NCBI GenBank assembly: GCA_037447655.1
Contig: JBBHKE010003045.1
Location: 186,001-250,000, forward strand
Reading direction: 5' to 3'
Origin: Zygnema cylindricum
Lineage: Eukaryota; Streptophyta; Zygnematophyceae; Zygnematales; Zygnemataceae
DNA: 64,000 nt
Within the stretch, counting starts at the first letter, position 1, and the number at the start of each line of letters is the position of its first letter. Below, one piece after another: positions 32,852 through 44,348 of this stretch. The notes beneath the pieces were generated by a model. That model was not told the origin of the DNA, made no database searches, and worked only from the letters and a program-made list of their open reading frames with translations. A program made the position numbers and the translations under genes.

Positions 32852-33655
32852 TAGTGTTGGGTATCGAGGACCATTTGCCGATATTCAATACATATCGAAT
32901 TTCAGGTACCCAATAATCGATATATCGCTTCGATATATCGAAAAGCTAAATATCGCGATATATCGCCGATATGTCGTATCGTCAATATATCGAGGTTTTT
33001 TAAAACAAAAAATTATAACTATTTTTGCTACTGCTGCTAGAACTAATGCTGCTGCAGCTGGTAGTAAATATCAGGAAGCATTTCAGTGTCATTATCCTCT
33101 TCACCTCCCATGCTACCTCCCATCTCTTGGGAATCCATGGAGAAAGTGTAACCTTTCTATAATACTAGTTGCTGGAAATGGATAAGCCGTAATGGTTACC
33201 AATCTGCAGATTGGTAGATGCCTGCAAAAATGCCTGCAGATTGGTAGGTATTCCTGCCTGAAAGCATGAAAATAACAGTCTGCAATTTTATTTTTTCAGA
33301 TTATACCTTGACTTAATTAGTGTGACATTTTCGTATGTGAAATCTCTACGTACTAAATAATTAATAATATGAATTACGGAATTATTACTTTTTTGTCGGT
33401 TACATTTTGCGGCATCTACCTTTAAGTCACAGAACGAAAATCACGTCGTACGTCGCGTATCAAACAATTTGTCTTCATCGCTAAAATAGCATATTATAAA
33501 AAATATTTAATTTAAAAAATATTATATATCGCTATATATATCGCGATAATTTTTGTTGGTCTTGGTACGATATATCAAGAAGTTTGCTCGATCGATATTC
33601 GATATATCGAATATCGAAATTATCGCGATATGAAATTACTCGATACCCAACACTA
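32852..33655. mobile_element. hAT MITE, TAGTGTTGGGTATCGAG family, 804 bp, perfect TSD
   Basis: Starts TAGTGTTGGGTATCGAG and ends CTCGATACCCAACACTA, with the exact 8-bp duplication CTAAGAAG at 32844-32851 and 33656-33663. TAGTGTTG ends and an 8-bp duplication are diagnostic of hAT. Internal GATATATCG palindromes near both ends. No transposase. Confidence 0.95.
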
Positions 33656-33906
33656 CTAAGAAGCATTGGAATAGGAAACATTCGAATGTTATCTGATGTT
33701 CTCTTATTGCTTCATTTACTGTCCTCGACTGTGTTTAAGTAGGAGTCACCATTGTGGAAATTTGTTGTCGTTAGGGTTTTTTTTTGGAGCTTCGTCTTTA
33801 GTTGCAGCTTTGGTAGATATATCCATAGGAAGCAAAGCCTTGGTGAGGAAATACTAGGGAGGTCTACAAGGTTGTCAGCAGATAAAAAGTCAGCGAACGG
33901 CGATAG

Positions 33907-34080
33907 TGCTTGAGGTTCATTTGGACAACATGATTGTGTCATTTTGTTTGTTCATACCGTGGAATGGTTATAGTGCTATGATGTCATGTAAGATGCTTGA
34001 GGTTCATTTGGACAACATGATTGTGTCATTTTGTTTGTTCATACCGTGGAATGGTTATAGTGCTATGATGTCATGTAAGA
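33907..34080 (+). repeat. Perfect 87-bp tandem duplication
   Basis: 33907-33993 and 33994-34080 are identical base for base as far as I can read. The period is a multiple of three, so an open frame across it repeats 29 residues (MLEVHLDNMIVSFC...). No protein family recognised and no sign that it is coding. The lack of any difference indicates a recent event. Confidence 0.95.
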
Positions 34081-34429
34081 TGCAGATGAAGAAAATGAGA
34101 ATTTCAAGGGAAATGAAGTTTATTCATTACTCATCCCTTCTACCGGGCCAATGTTTACCTAATGCAAAGATATTTGATAACATGTCGTATCCGTAATTCC
34201 ATACACGGTATTTTGCCACGCTTAGTAGCCTATGGAACTATGGTCACATTGTTGTCAATTCGAAAGTGACTATCACCCAGTGATCATTCTCAATGGTCTA
34301 TGGTTTATGCTGCATGGACCCAAGACGTCCGAGAGAAAGTTAGCTTTGGCATACTAAACGTATTGGCGCGCATGATTTGGTGCGAGATGCAATTGTTGCC
34401 ATTGACGTCTAGGCACGCTACATTGTTAA

Positions 34430-35165
34430 ATTAGAGGTTTCCCATATAGTCCCTCCCCGGCACCAGTCTAAGGGTTTTCGGAGCCCTATGACTTAGGCTT
34501 TTCTCCATGGTGCTGGGAGGACCCTTGGTGATGTGGTCCTCACGGATCCGACCGGGACACACATTTCATCTGGGACGGCTTTGGATACTGGCGTGGCGGC
34601 TCGGGACAAAGCAGCGATCACCCGTTAGATCAGTTTGTCCCACTTGCGATGGAGACTTTCGAATCTTTGGACGAGTCATTCGACGACTTCCTCCACTAGT
34701 GTGCGGAAAAAACGTTTGACCAAAAGTCTAGGGAGTCCTCTGCCAAGCCCGTTAGCTAACGTCTACCATCAACGTGTATCCATTGCCCTTCAACGAGCGC
34801 AAGCTGCAACCCTCCTTCGACGAAGCGGGTGGCAAATGATAGACGGGGTTTTCTAGATCTTCCACTATGGGACCCGGTCCACATCCATGATCTCTGTGGT
34901 TGTGGACCTTAGCTTGATTGTGGGACGACTTGTCTATGATTCTTTTTTTTGTATGCGGTCAACTTGGGTATTTTTGTTTTTGTTTTTTGTTTTTTTTTTT
35001 GGGTTTTTGTTAGTGTTGTTTTGTTTATTTTAACCTTTTAGACGTAGTTTACATTCTTGCGACCCTTATATTCTTTGAATGTTTTTTCAGTTTTTACCCC
35101 TTTTATACACAGATGGTTTTACCATCACAAATTTTCAATAAAGACTTCTTTTCACATTTAGTCAA
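34430..35165 (+). repeat. Retroelement-like repeat (copy 2)
   Basis: The part from 34862 ('gacccggtccacatccatga') to the AATAAAGACTTCTTTT end at about 35155 matches 785-1110 in reverse complement. Upstream, 34500-34856 has an open frame ending ..RRSGWQMIDGVF but no motif I can place. A 3' fragment of a non-LTR element is the likeliest reading. Confidence 0.45.
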
Positions 35166-35339
35166 TGCTAGTAAGCCAAAAGGTTAGAAATTACGCGCTT
35201 GACTGCCATGTTCATGAAAAACAAAATCTCAATCGCTCAAGTTTCTGTGACTACATATCTGAGCCTTCTATAGTTCTACTTGAATGCATCAAATCGTACA
35301 TCGAAATGCTTCATGGGTAGAGGAAAACAATTGGGTACA

Positions 35340-35880
35340 CGAATCCATACCCGGCCGGCCGCGTCAAATCCGGAACGGATTTGGGTGCCTTATTTCGGGG
35401 GCCGGCCAGATTCAGCCGGGTGATTCATAAAAACAAAAAAAAACGGGTAAGGCCGGGTAAGCAAAAAACGAAGAAAAATGAATGTCTTGTAGGTACATAC
35501 CATTACAATACAGTACATTGTGTATCATTATTAGTGTTAATTAATTTTTCGCCACGTAAAACAACTTTTCTCCGTACACACTTGTCCCATTTTCACATGG
35601 AGACCGCCAATGGGAAGGTGAGAATCTTAAATTTCTATCGGAGCCGTCATATCCATAATCCGACAAGTGTGTGCAGCGAAAAGATGTTTTAAGCGGCAAA
35701 AAAAACATTAACACTAATAGCGATACACGGTGTAGTGTCCATAGTACCATAGTATCCAACATTATTGTGCTTTGTACTATTGGTATTGTCGAAGAAAAGA
35801 AAAAAGTTGATAATTGCAAATTTCACCTTGAAAGTAAGGGACATCACGATTAGCGTCGCAAATCCCACCACCAAGTCATT
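35340..35880. mobile_element. Partial hAT element (CAGAGGTCGCAAA family) split by a MITE
   Basis: 35350-35500 resembles the left sub-terminal part of 20950-21760 (CAAATCCGGAACGGATTTGG, CCGGGTAAGCAAAAAACG). 35750-35865 resembles 'ccaacattattgt...ttagcgtcgcaaatc' of the same element. The MITE at 35516-35732 lies between. Termini not found. Confidence 0.6.
35516..35732. mobile_element. MITE, CACCGTGTATCGC family
   Basis: Left CATTGTGTATCATTATTAGT (mutated) and right ACTAATAGCGATACACGGTG, TA-flanked. Interior TTTTCGCCACGTAAAACA.../...TGTTTTAAGCGGC. Confidence 0.75.
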
Positions 35881-35892
35881 GACACGATACTA

Positions 35893-38051
35893 AGGGCATG
35901 TTCCCATGTAACCGGAACTTAGTCTTGTTACTCTGTTTTTTAGCGAAGATTCACCTTAATACTTTTCCGAGTGTTCCGATGTTCGGCAAGGAAATCGTTA
36001 CTTTAAATTATAACAGATGTAGACGTGGGTATAATTTGTGACGGTTGTAGACGACCACAAAACTTGTGACAATTTGTGACATCTACAAAATAGAGACGGT
36101 TGTAGACGGCAAGTGTTTTGTGACATTGTAGATGTTTAGGGTTTGTGATATTTTGGCATCATACTCACTTGTGATAGCGTCGACGATGTTGAAATGTATG
36201 TATTTTCTAGGTCTGAATAAAGGAAAAATTAATAAGAGGAAGTTAGCAAAGGCAACCTGTCTCTCGCTCCACTCTCCATACCCCCACACTTGTCGCAATC
36301 TCTGAAGGTTGGAGAGGAAGTTAGAGCCATGGCTGCCCATGTTGCCCAGAGAGAGAGACAGGCTGTAGTTTTCGTAGGAGGCTGTAGTTTTGGTAGGTTT
36401 ACCAACAGGGACTTGACGGACTCAGGATTTGATCCTCGTACCTACCGTCCGTCAAGATTCCGATAGCCGGTAATTTTATCTTATAGTCTAGGACCGTTGC
36501 TAAAGTATATAGAGTACAATAATTATATAAACATTAGCGACGCAACATGTTTCATCAAACAGATTACGGGACAGACTGTACAAGGAAATGAATTAGACCA
36601 CACGAATTTCGGACCACACGGAATTAACGAAACGACATTTTATTTCGAAAGTCAGTATTAAATGTCGATCTTCATCGACGGCCGTGATACGAGCCAAAAT
36701 TCCGGAATGGCTGCCTTTGCGTTTTTGGGCTCCGCCACTCCGGATGACACGTGGCAATATCCTGGAGGTTTGCGATATCTCTTGAACGCGAGATGACAAT
36801 TCCGGATGTGACAAATACCATATTATGGCGATGTCGTACAAGGACCATACAGAAAGTACACCTACACTTGTACTTTCTTGTACGGTACAGTCATATGATT
36901 GGTTCGTACCTCAATACTAAGGGGCTTAGAGAGGGGTTTTAGGACTTATAATATTTTGGTAGGTAGCCACCTCTCTCCCAGAGAGCACTTGTATAAATCG
37001 GCAGACTTTGCTATTTAATATCAACTCATTTTTTCAGTGATTGTTTTTGTTGGGGACTCAAAGGAGTCCAGGCTACACAAGGGTGTAGTGGGTCAAAGTT
37101 TTTACTTGCCAGGGTGGCTGCATTTCTTAGAGAAATTCAAAGTGGGGGAATGTGTCCAAATACTCATATTCTAACTTTGCATTTTGTTGGGGAACTGAGT
37201 GAGCACACCGAAAGTCTTCTTTCACGGGGGTGAAGTTGTATTGGGGTTCTCACTGTCAAGGTGTCATTCATTTGGGTTTTTATCAACTTGGAGTCTCCAT
37301 TATCTAGATAAGCTTTCTTTGAATCTGCGAATTCTGTGGGGGAATGGACCGCATAGAGTTTCAGACGTCACTAATTCCAAAACTTTCCGTCATGGTTTCT
37401 CTATTATGTTTTTCCGTCTTTTTCTCACTCGACCTGCCACCAAACTGCGCCCAAAGGTAGTAAAAAGTAATCTTCTTCAGAGATCTTTCAATTTATACCA
37501 TTATTGTTGTGTTTCATTCGAAGAATTGTGAAATGACACAGTAGTGGGAGAAGGAGAGGGAGAGGGAGGGAGGTGCTTTCATGGACTTCGCTTTTGCGAA
37601 ATGGCATGCATTGCTCGAGACCCCTCCACGGCCCTTACACGGAAAAAGTATGTACGGGCTTGAAACGGACAATGGTTTTTTTTTTCCGGTACTCCATAAA
37701 CTGCAAAAAAGTTTTCAAAAGCGTGCGACGCATGCCACAACGTCTTCCTATTCGTTTATAGCTTGTTACTTCAACTAAAATCACCTCGCAAAGAGTTTTC
37801 AGTAGAAGTTTGAAGAAGACATGGAGTGATGCGAAAGTGGGTCGAATCGCATTAAACGTCAAGCTATAGTACATTTAAAGTTGGAAGATAACGCGACAAG
37901 CTATAGTACATTTAAAGTTGGAAGATGACGCGAAGTGTACTGTGGTATTTTCAATTTTTTTGTACGGCTGGAAATTTTCTCGTTGCAGACAAAATTTTTG
38001 GAGGAAAACAACAGAAAAAAATCCTTACATTAGTACATGGGAACATTCCCT
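35893..38051. mobile_element. TIR element related to 14541-15320, carrying a solo-LTR-like insert
   Basis: Ends AGGGCATGTTCCCATGTAA and ...ACATGGGAACATTCCCT are inverted. The left arm (35893-36180) has 'gtagacgg', 'tgtgacattgtagatg'; the right arm (37570-38051) has 'ggaagatgacgcg' and 'gaaaaaaatccttaca', as in 14541-15320. A 39-bp tandem pair 'gacaagctatagtacattta' lies at about 37858-37933. The target duplication is unclear. Confidence 0.65.
36187..37540 (+). mobile_element. Solo-LTR-like copy of the copia family (right end approximate)
   Basis: Starts TGTTGAAATGTATGTATTTTCTAGGTCTGAAT, matching the LTR start at 43345 and 48688. In the same order it has GAGCCATGGCTGCC, TGATTGGTTCGTAC, the hairpin CTCTC..GAGAG, TATAAA (36992-36997) and TTTTTCAGTGATTGTTTTTG. 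No internal region, so probably a solo LTR. Where it ends between about 37200 and 37540 I cannot tell. Confidence 0.65.
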
Positions 38052-38607
38052 AATACTTTTCATTTCACAAATCTTATTGGAAGATAAGGGCCTCAAATCG
38101 CACTCTGTTGCAAAGTGTTAATCATGCACTTTATACGGTGTTTCGTACCACTAATTTTGTATTTATTCGGGCATGAGCAGGTACAGGTAGTCGTGAGAAA
38201 TCGAATTTTGGTAAACTTTGTTTTTTTCGTAGACAAATTACGAGTGTGCAATAACCCTACTCGATTTCGCGTGTCCCGATTTTGAAAAAAAAATGTTAGA
38301 TTCAAGTATTTGAAAGTTTAACTTTTGTACCCTCTGTTCATGGGTATTCTTTTTATGTGACACGTATATCGAGAGTCTATTGTCGATATTAGATATGTGA
38401 TTTTTCTGACTTATCGATAATCGATACATTGTTCCAGTATATCAATAAGGCTAATATCGCGACGGTATATTGCGATAAGTTAATCGGGTCGACAACTTTC
38501 GCGATTTCCTCGTACATCGGTGTGTCAAAAAAAAATCAACCCCCCACCTTCATACGATTTTTTTGGTACAGTCAATTTTTCGATCTACATTTGTATAGAC
38601 CCCCACA

Positions 38608-38820
38608 CAGAGGTCGCAAAAGTCAAAAATTTTGATAACCGAAACCGACCGTTTTTTTTTTCAAAATATGAGTACGCGACGCTCGACCGGGTAATGTCAC
38701 GCTCCTAAATTGTTACCGTTACCCAAAACGCGTTCACGAAATTAAAAGTTAATTGAAACTCTATTTCTCGCGACTGCTCGTACCCGCCCGTACCCGAAAA
38801 AGTACAAAATTACAACGCTC
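38608..38820 (-). mobile_element. Terminal part of a CAGAGGTCGCAAA-family hAT element
   Basis: Starts CAGAGGTCGCAAAAGTCAAAA and continues 'ataaccgaaaccgaccg', then 'cgctcgaccgggtaatgtca', then 'cccgtacccgaaaaagtacaaaatta'. This is the reverse complement of the right end of 20950-21760. It breaks off at about 38815; matching internal sequence resumes near 43070 and again at 49691. Confidence 0.7.
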
Positions 38821-39684
38821 ATTGTTATTAGCGTTAAACATTTATTAGTGTTAAGGAAAAATTATGATTAATAACACTTTAATACAAGGAGACGTGGCAA
38901 GTTATAGTCCACGTCTTTAAATAATGATGTTAACTCTATTTTGTGATTTTTGGCTGTAAATAGTAGCGACTTATTAACACTTATAACAATAAGCAGTGCA
39001 GTGGTACATTTCCTTTTGCAAAAAAAACAGTTCGTGTACCTTTTTTTTTTACTATTCTATCTTTTTGTAATCAGTCTTGACGAATATTTTTTTTCCTCGA
39101 CAGTCACCTCTCTCAAGAGAGTTTTTCCTAATTTTGCGTGTAAATCTTAGATTAATGTTTAAACTCTTATATTAATGTTTTTTCTCTCGCAAATCTACAT
39201 TTTTCGCTACATTTTTTGGATGGTTTTCGTTCGATTACGATACTATGTTATGAATTATGCCAAAAAAGGTAAAGTGTTTACTTTGTATGCTTCAAAAAAT
39301 AATCTTAGTATTTCACATAAAAAACCAACTAGCAAAAAAGGCATTGTGATAGGCAAAAAAAAACAAAAAAAAATTGTAATATCAAATATAGAAATAAACA
39401 AATCGCATCAAAGAAATCCTGGTCCTATTTTGATCAATATACAAATTCTCAACCTCAAACTTAAAAATACACAAAATCTATATCTAAATTTGGTATAAAT
39501 ACTACGCTTTAAAAAAAAAAAAAAAAAAAAAACTCTAGAAAAATTGTGATACACAACAAAAATTTCAAAGAAAAATATATATGTATAATTAATACTAAAA
39601 TAATAACAATAATTAGAAAACATAAAAAAATAAAAAAATTATACATTTAAAAGATCTCGGTTGGATCTAACACACAATATATCA
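38821..39684. other. AT-rich region without a gene
   Basis: MITE-like fragments (TTATTAGCGTTAAAC, ATTAGTGTTAAGG) near 38825-38860, then very A/T-rich sequence with an A20 run near 39510. No coding evidence. Confidence 0.4.
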
Positions 39685-41510
39685 TTAACAATTGAAGCCG
39701 CTAGTGAGCTCCTCTTCTTTGTTATCGTGTTCCCTGCATCCGAAAAATTGCATTCGGACAAATTGCATGGAGCTAGAAGTCGGAATAGCTAGAATAGATA
39801 TAGGGACACCAGCTAGAATAGGAAATCCTTCATCTTTCGCACGTACATTTTTTTTTCCACCATTCAATTATGTTAAAGTTCAATCTTTCGTCGCTAGTTA
39901 ATTTTAAAACAAACAAACGTTTCAATTCGTCATTAACGAGCGGTTTTTTGTCGGTGGTAATAAAAACCCCATGTTCCTCATCGCTCTCACCCAAAAAAAC
40001 GTGGAAACCGTCCATACATTATGATGTTTATCGTTTTTTTGTTATACGTTGAGGACTACGAAAATCAACGTCATCACCGAGGTCATTTGTGAGTTCTCGA
40101 AGTTTGACCCTCACGCTTTTAATTTCAGTTTTCGATACCCCAATTATTTAAAGGCTTTGTTTTCGTCGAGGATCTAATAGAGCCGCGACAGTATGATACT
40201 CATGAAGGCCCCACTTCGATAGTGCAAATTTCATAAAAAGTTCTTTCAATTTTTGCAAGTTTAGGGAATCGCCGGGGCATTTTTTTACACTGTCATTGTA
40301 AGATGTTTTTCGTATCTTACAGTATGTTTTGGAGAGACGATAGTTCAGACAAAACCAAATGTAAAGTTGGTTCTTTGAATTTTTCCAACTTTAGGGTCAC
40401 TTCTTTAAACCTTTCCAAAATTCGTACAAGTTCGGTAAGGTGTGTCGTATCGATATAAGCAAAAAGTATCAATCTATTTTTTGCTTGAGCGATTGGTCCT
40501 ATCTCATTGAATAAATCGTAAATACTCCCAAGCATTCGGAGCAAAGAATTCCACCACGTTGCGTTTTCTTGTTTTAAAGTGTTTTTCAAAAGTTTTTGTA
40601 AATTACTATGTTTGAAAAACGTGACCAGTGATTTACACGCTTCAATTAGATCACCGCTCTTGTTTAAAATCGTTGTCACAATTGTAGCAATTTGATGGTT
40701 CGCGCAAGGTATCCAAATAAACATACTCTGTAGACCTTCAGCCGCACACATGTTAGAGCCATTGTCGATCACAACAACGAAGCGATTTTCCAAAACATCA
40801 AAATTGGACATTTCACAATTGGTCAAACAATTTTTGAAAGTCGTTAAAAAAGTTTCCGGGGTATGTTTTTTCTCCGAAAAATGATCGACTTTAAGCATCC
40901 GTGAATGAAGTTTAAATAATTTGTCAATAAAATGAGCGGTTACTGACATGAACGAGGTTCGTTTTATTGTCTCGGTCTAGAGATCGGTCGTAAATGCGAC
41001 AAAAATATTGTTATCAATATTTTCTCTAAGTTTTGGGATGATCAAACTACGAATATCTTTGGTAGAAGATATATTGTAGTTTTTTACGATATTGACAAAC
41101 GGGAGTAGTTGGTCAATGTCCACAATTTCGTTGGACGAAACACCAACATCAAACAATGCTTGACAAAATGCTTGAAAACCTGGGAAAAAAAAACAAGAAA
41201 ATACCATACAACTACTAACCATGATCAATAAATAAGGTTTATACCGAAACGATTTTTTGTAATGGATAGACAAATAAAAAACAACATCATGACAAACCAA
41301 ATAATAATAAAATAATAAAATAAGCGTACGAATATAAAATATTGATAAGAAAATAGTGATGGAGCTAAAATAAATAAATTTATTAACAATACTAGTTTTA
41401 ATGAAATATACATTAAAGCCACCCTAAATGGAATTCAAAATAAATCACACCTAAATCGTCAACCATCGAAAATGGTCGAAGGTCCTTGCAACAAATCAAC
41501 GCCACCATTT
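39685..41510 (-). pseudogene. hAT-superfamily transposase relic
   Basis: Minus strand, N to C. Near 41507-41453 there is VALICCKDLRPFSMVDDLG, the typical hAT 'PFSxVxxxGF' segment. A putative intron (donor GTGTGA, acceptor TTTTTCCCAG at about 41181) leads to FQAFCQALFDVGVSS... Then comes FVAFTTDL|stop|TETIKRTSF at about 40976, where the family has TDLWT, so a TAG replaces the Trp codon. Then VVVIDNGSNMCAAEGL (40780s), IPCANHQI, ENATWWNSLLRML, VAALLDPRRK at about 40180 in another frame, and the C-terminal dimerisation region FPILAGVPISILAIPTSSS at about 39800. The stop and at least two frame changes show it is dead. Confidence 0.85.
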
Positions 41511-41929
41511 TCACATTTTTTTTCGGTCACTCGTTTTCACCTTTGTTTTTGAAAGAAACTTACGAATGAGTCCTCTTAAATTATCCGTGTTGGCCACAGC
41601 TGAACATATCTGAGTGTTAATTGTTGAACTGCCGTTTGTATTGATAAACTATGACACATGTATTACAAGCCACAAAACATCCCCCCTTTACCATATATTT
41701 GTTTGATGTTTTAGCTGTAACTCTAAGACCTCCATTGGCCCTCAGAGTAGGCAGCTCATTTGAAGCCCCTAAGATAACCCTGACCCTTTTGAGTTTTCAC
41801 AAGAATACCTGCCACCTTGACAGATAAAAACTCCGACCAACTTAACCCCTGTGAAGACAAGACTCCCTTGAGTCGATAGCAAAAAAAATCTTTGAATTTA
41901 CTCCCTTGAGCAGTAAGTTATGAAGGGTC

Positions 41930-42844
41930 AAAGTTGACCTTTTGTACAAGAGCTCTCTGGAAGAGAGGGGTCTACCTACCAAATTTTCTAAGTCTTAAAT
42001 CCCTCTCTAAACCCTATAAAACTAGAGTACGACACCAATCACATTATTGTGTCGTACAGAAAAGTACAAGTGCCGATGTACTTTCTGTACGACCATCTTA
42101 CGGTATGACCAAAATGTTGACACCTGCCATATCCGGATTCCCTCTTGTATTCTCCAAAGATGCCGCAAGCCAATGTGATTGTGCCACGTGTCAATTGACG
42201 TGGCAATGACTAAAAACCGCCAAAGCGCCCATTCCACGATCTCGACATCTATCCCGACCGTTCGATTAAGATCGGCTTTTAATTCTAGCCGTCAAAAATA
42301 GATGCGTGGTATTTGTTTCGCTGTCGAAACAAATGCGCGGTATTTGTTTCGCCGTCGAAACAAATGCACGGTATTAGTTTCGTGGAGTACCGTACACCCT
42401 ACGTTTACAAAAAATGTATCTATGTCGAAAGACTGTTCGCTCCGTTAAATGAAATCGTCTACGTATACGGCTATAAATATTTATAAAGCCCTATCTCAAC
42501 ACTAATCCTAGACTAATAGGATAAAGCTACTAGCTACTACTTGACTCGACAGACGACAGGTACCAAGATCAAATCCTGGGTCCGTCAAGTTTTTTTTGGT
42601 AAACCTACCAAACTACTACCTGTCTCTCTCTAGGTAGCATGGGCACCCATGGCTCTAGCATCCTCTCCAACCTTCAGTGACTGTGATAATTATGGGGGTT
42701 GGAAAGAGGAGTGACAACTGTGGGAGTTGGAAAGAGGAGTTAGAGGCAGACTGCCCCTGCTTCTTTTCTGCTCTTTATCTTCACATGTTTTAAACCTAGA
42801 AAATACAAATAAAACCTTTAGTTTCTATATTAGTTTCATAAACA
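41930..42844 (-). mobile_element. Solo-LTR-like copy of the copia family, reversed
   Basis: Read on the minus strand from 42844 it starts TGTTTATGAAAC and passes TTTGTATTTTCTAGGTTTAAA, GAGCCATGGGTGCCC, GGATTTGATCTTGGTACC, paired TTTGTTTCGxCG repeats, GTGATTGGTGTCGTAC and a CTCTCTTCCAGAGAG hairpin. That is the LTR order of 43345-44348, strongly diverged. Its distal end is not defined. Confidence 0.6.
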
Positions 42845-43069
42845 TGTTCATTTTTTTTTCAACAACTAGAAGTGGCCCTGCTTTCTTTCACTAGGTAACA
42901 ATGGGCAATTTCACCATTTATTTATTTTTGAAGTTCGTTTTGGATTTTAGTTTTAAGAGAAGTGAGGATGTTTTTCTCCATTTTGGTGTATGAATAGGTT
43001 TTGTTTGAATTGTGGTCAAGTTTCTCTAACTTAAACAGCTATTGAATTTACCGATTTATTGCTTGAAAC

Positions 43070-43344
43070 ATGTGAGTAAGCTAATAATTAGGATTTGTCG
43101 TGGGAAATTGACGTAATAATTTGATTTCCATTGATTAACTAACCAATAATTACTATATGTCACATGACATTGACATAATAATATGATGTATTTGTGGAAA
43201 TACGGTATAAAAGGCATAATCAGCACTTTGCAATAATGTACGACGTATGAGTAAGCCACTAATTACGATATGTCGCGTGATATAGACATAATAATTTGAC
43301 ATTTTTATGGAAACACCGTATAAAGTGCATAATTAACACTTAAC
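43070..43344 (-). repeat. hAT internal repeats flanking the copia insertion
   Basis: Reverse-orientation, diverged copies of the CAGAGGTCGCAAA-family interior, e.g. 'gtacgacgtatgagtaagcc' then 'actaattacgatatgtcgcg' near 43238-43278. About three tandem sub-units ('taataatttga', 'acggtataaa.tgcataat'). The family sequence continues beyond the copia element at 49691. Confidence 0.55.
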
Positions 43345-44348
43345 TGTTGAAATAAGTAGTTTTTGTATTTTCTAGGTCTAAATTACATTAGCAAAAACAT
43401 ATATAGAAAATGATGGCAGCCTGCCTCCATCTCTTCTCTCTTTCCCCCATACTTGTTGTAGTCACTGAAAGAGAGAGAGAGCGATGGAGCCATGGCTGCC
43501 TCAGCTCCATAGGAAGGACTAAAGAGTGACTTAAGTCACTCTCAACAAAAGGTTGAGTCCGGCAAGACTCGAACCCCCGACCAGTAGAGCGCGGTGTAGC
43601 CGTTAGCTATAACCAGTCTATCGTAGAAGTCCGTTAGATGATATAGGGTTTCATTCATATATAAACTGTTGTATAGTACCGAAATGATCTAACTGGAATA
43701 TGAAACGAAACGAACATAGAACTTGTTAAGGTTTAGTGCGAAACGTCATTTCGCACGAAACAAATGAAACAGACACTTTTGTTTTAAACGGTCGACATTT
43801 AATGTCGGATTTAATCCAACGGCGCACGTCATCGCCGAGATCGCGGAATGGTCACTTTGGATTTTATGGACGTGGCATGACGTGGCGCCGCGTGGAAGGA
43901 TGACATTCGGTCGAGAGAATTCCGGAGAATATACGAACGAGTGGAAAAATGACACGCGTCCGCTCAGTAGCCTTGTCGTACACATGCCGTACAGAAAGGA
44001 CATCGACCGTAGTACCTTTCTGTACTTTACAGTAATATGATTGGTTCGTACTTTAGTAGATAAGGGTTGTGAGAGAGATTTAGGACTTAGGAAATTTTGA
44101 CACCTCTCTCTCTCTAAGAGAGCTTTGTATAAATTGGCATTTTTGCCGACTCATAACTAATCGGCTGGTTGGCCGTTTTCAGTGATTCTTTTTGCTACGG
44201 ACTCACGGGAGTCCAGGCTGCACAGAGGTGCATTCAAATTGTCAGTTTGCATTGTTGAGCAGCATTGGTCGTGGCCTAAAGTGGGTTAGTTAAATACTAT
44301 CTAGAGGCTTCCTGTATTCTGTAGTCCAATGGAGGACACAGAATTGCA
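43345..44348 (+). repeat. 5' LTR
   Basis: Bounded by TG...CA. Contains a CCAAT-like GATTGGTTCGTACTT, a CTCTC..GAGAG hairpin and TATAAA at 44128-44133, a plausible Pol II promoter. The last 20 nt carry the Gag start codon (44329). Confidence 0.93.
44128..44133 (+). promoter_or_regulatory. LTR TATA box
   Basis: GTATAAATTGG, conserved in the 3' LTR (49465-49470) and in the solo LTR at 36992. It follows a hairpin-forming CTCTCTCTAAGAGAG. Confidence 0.6.
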
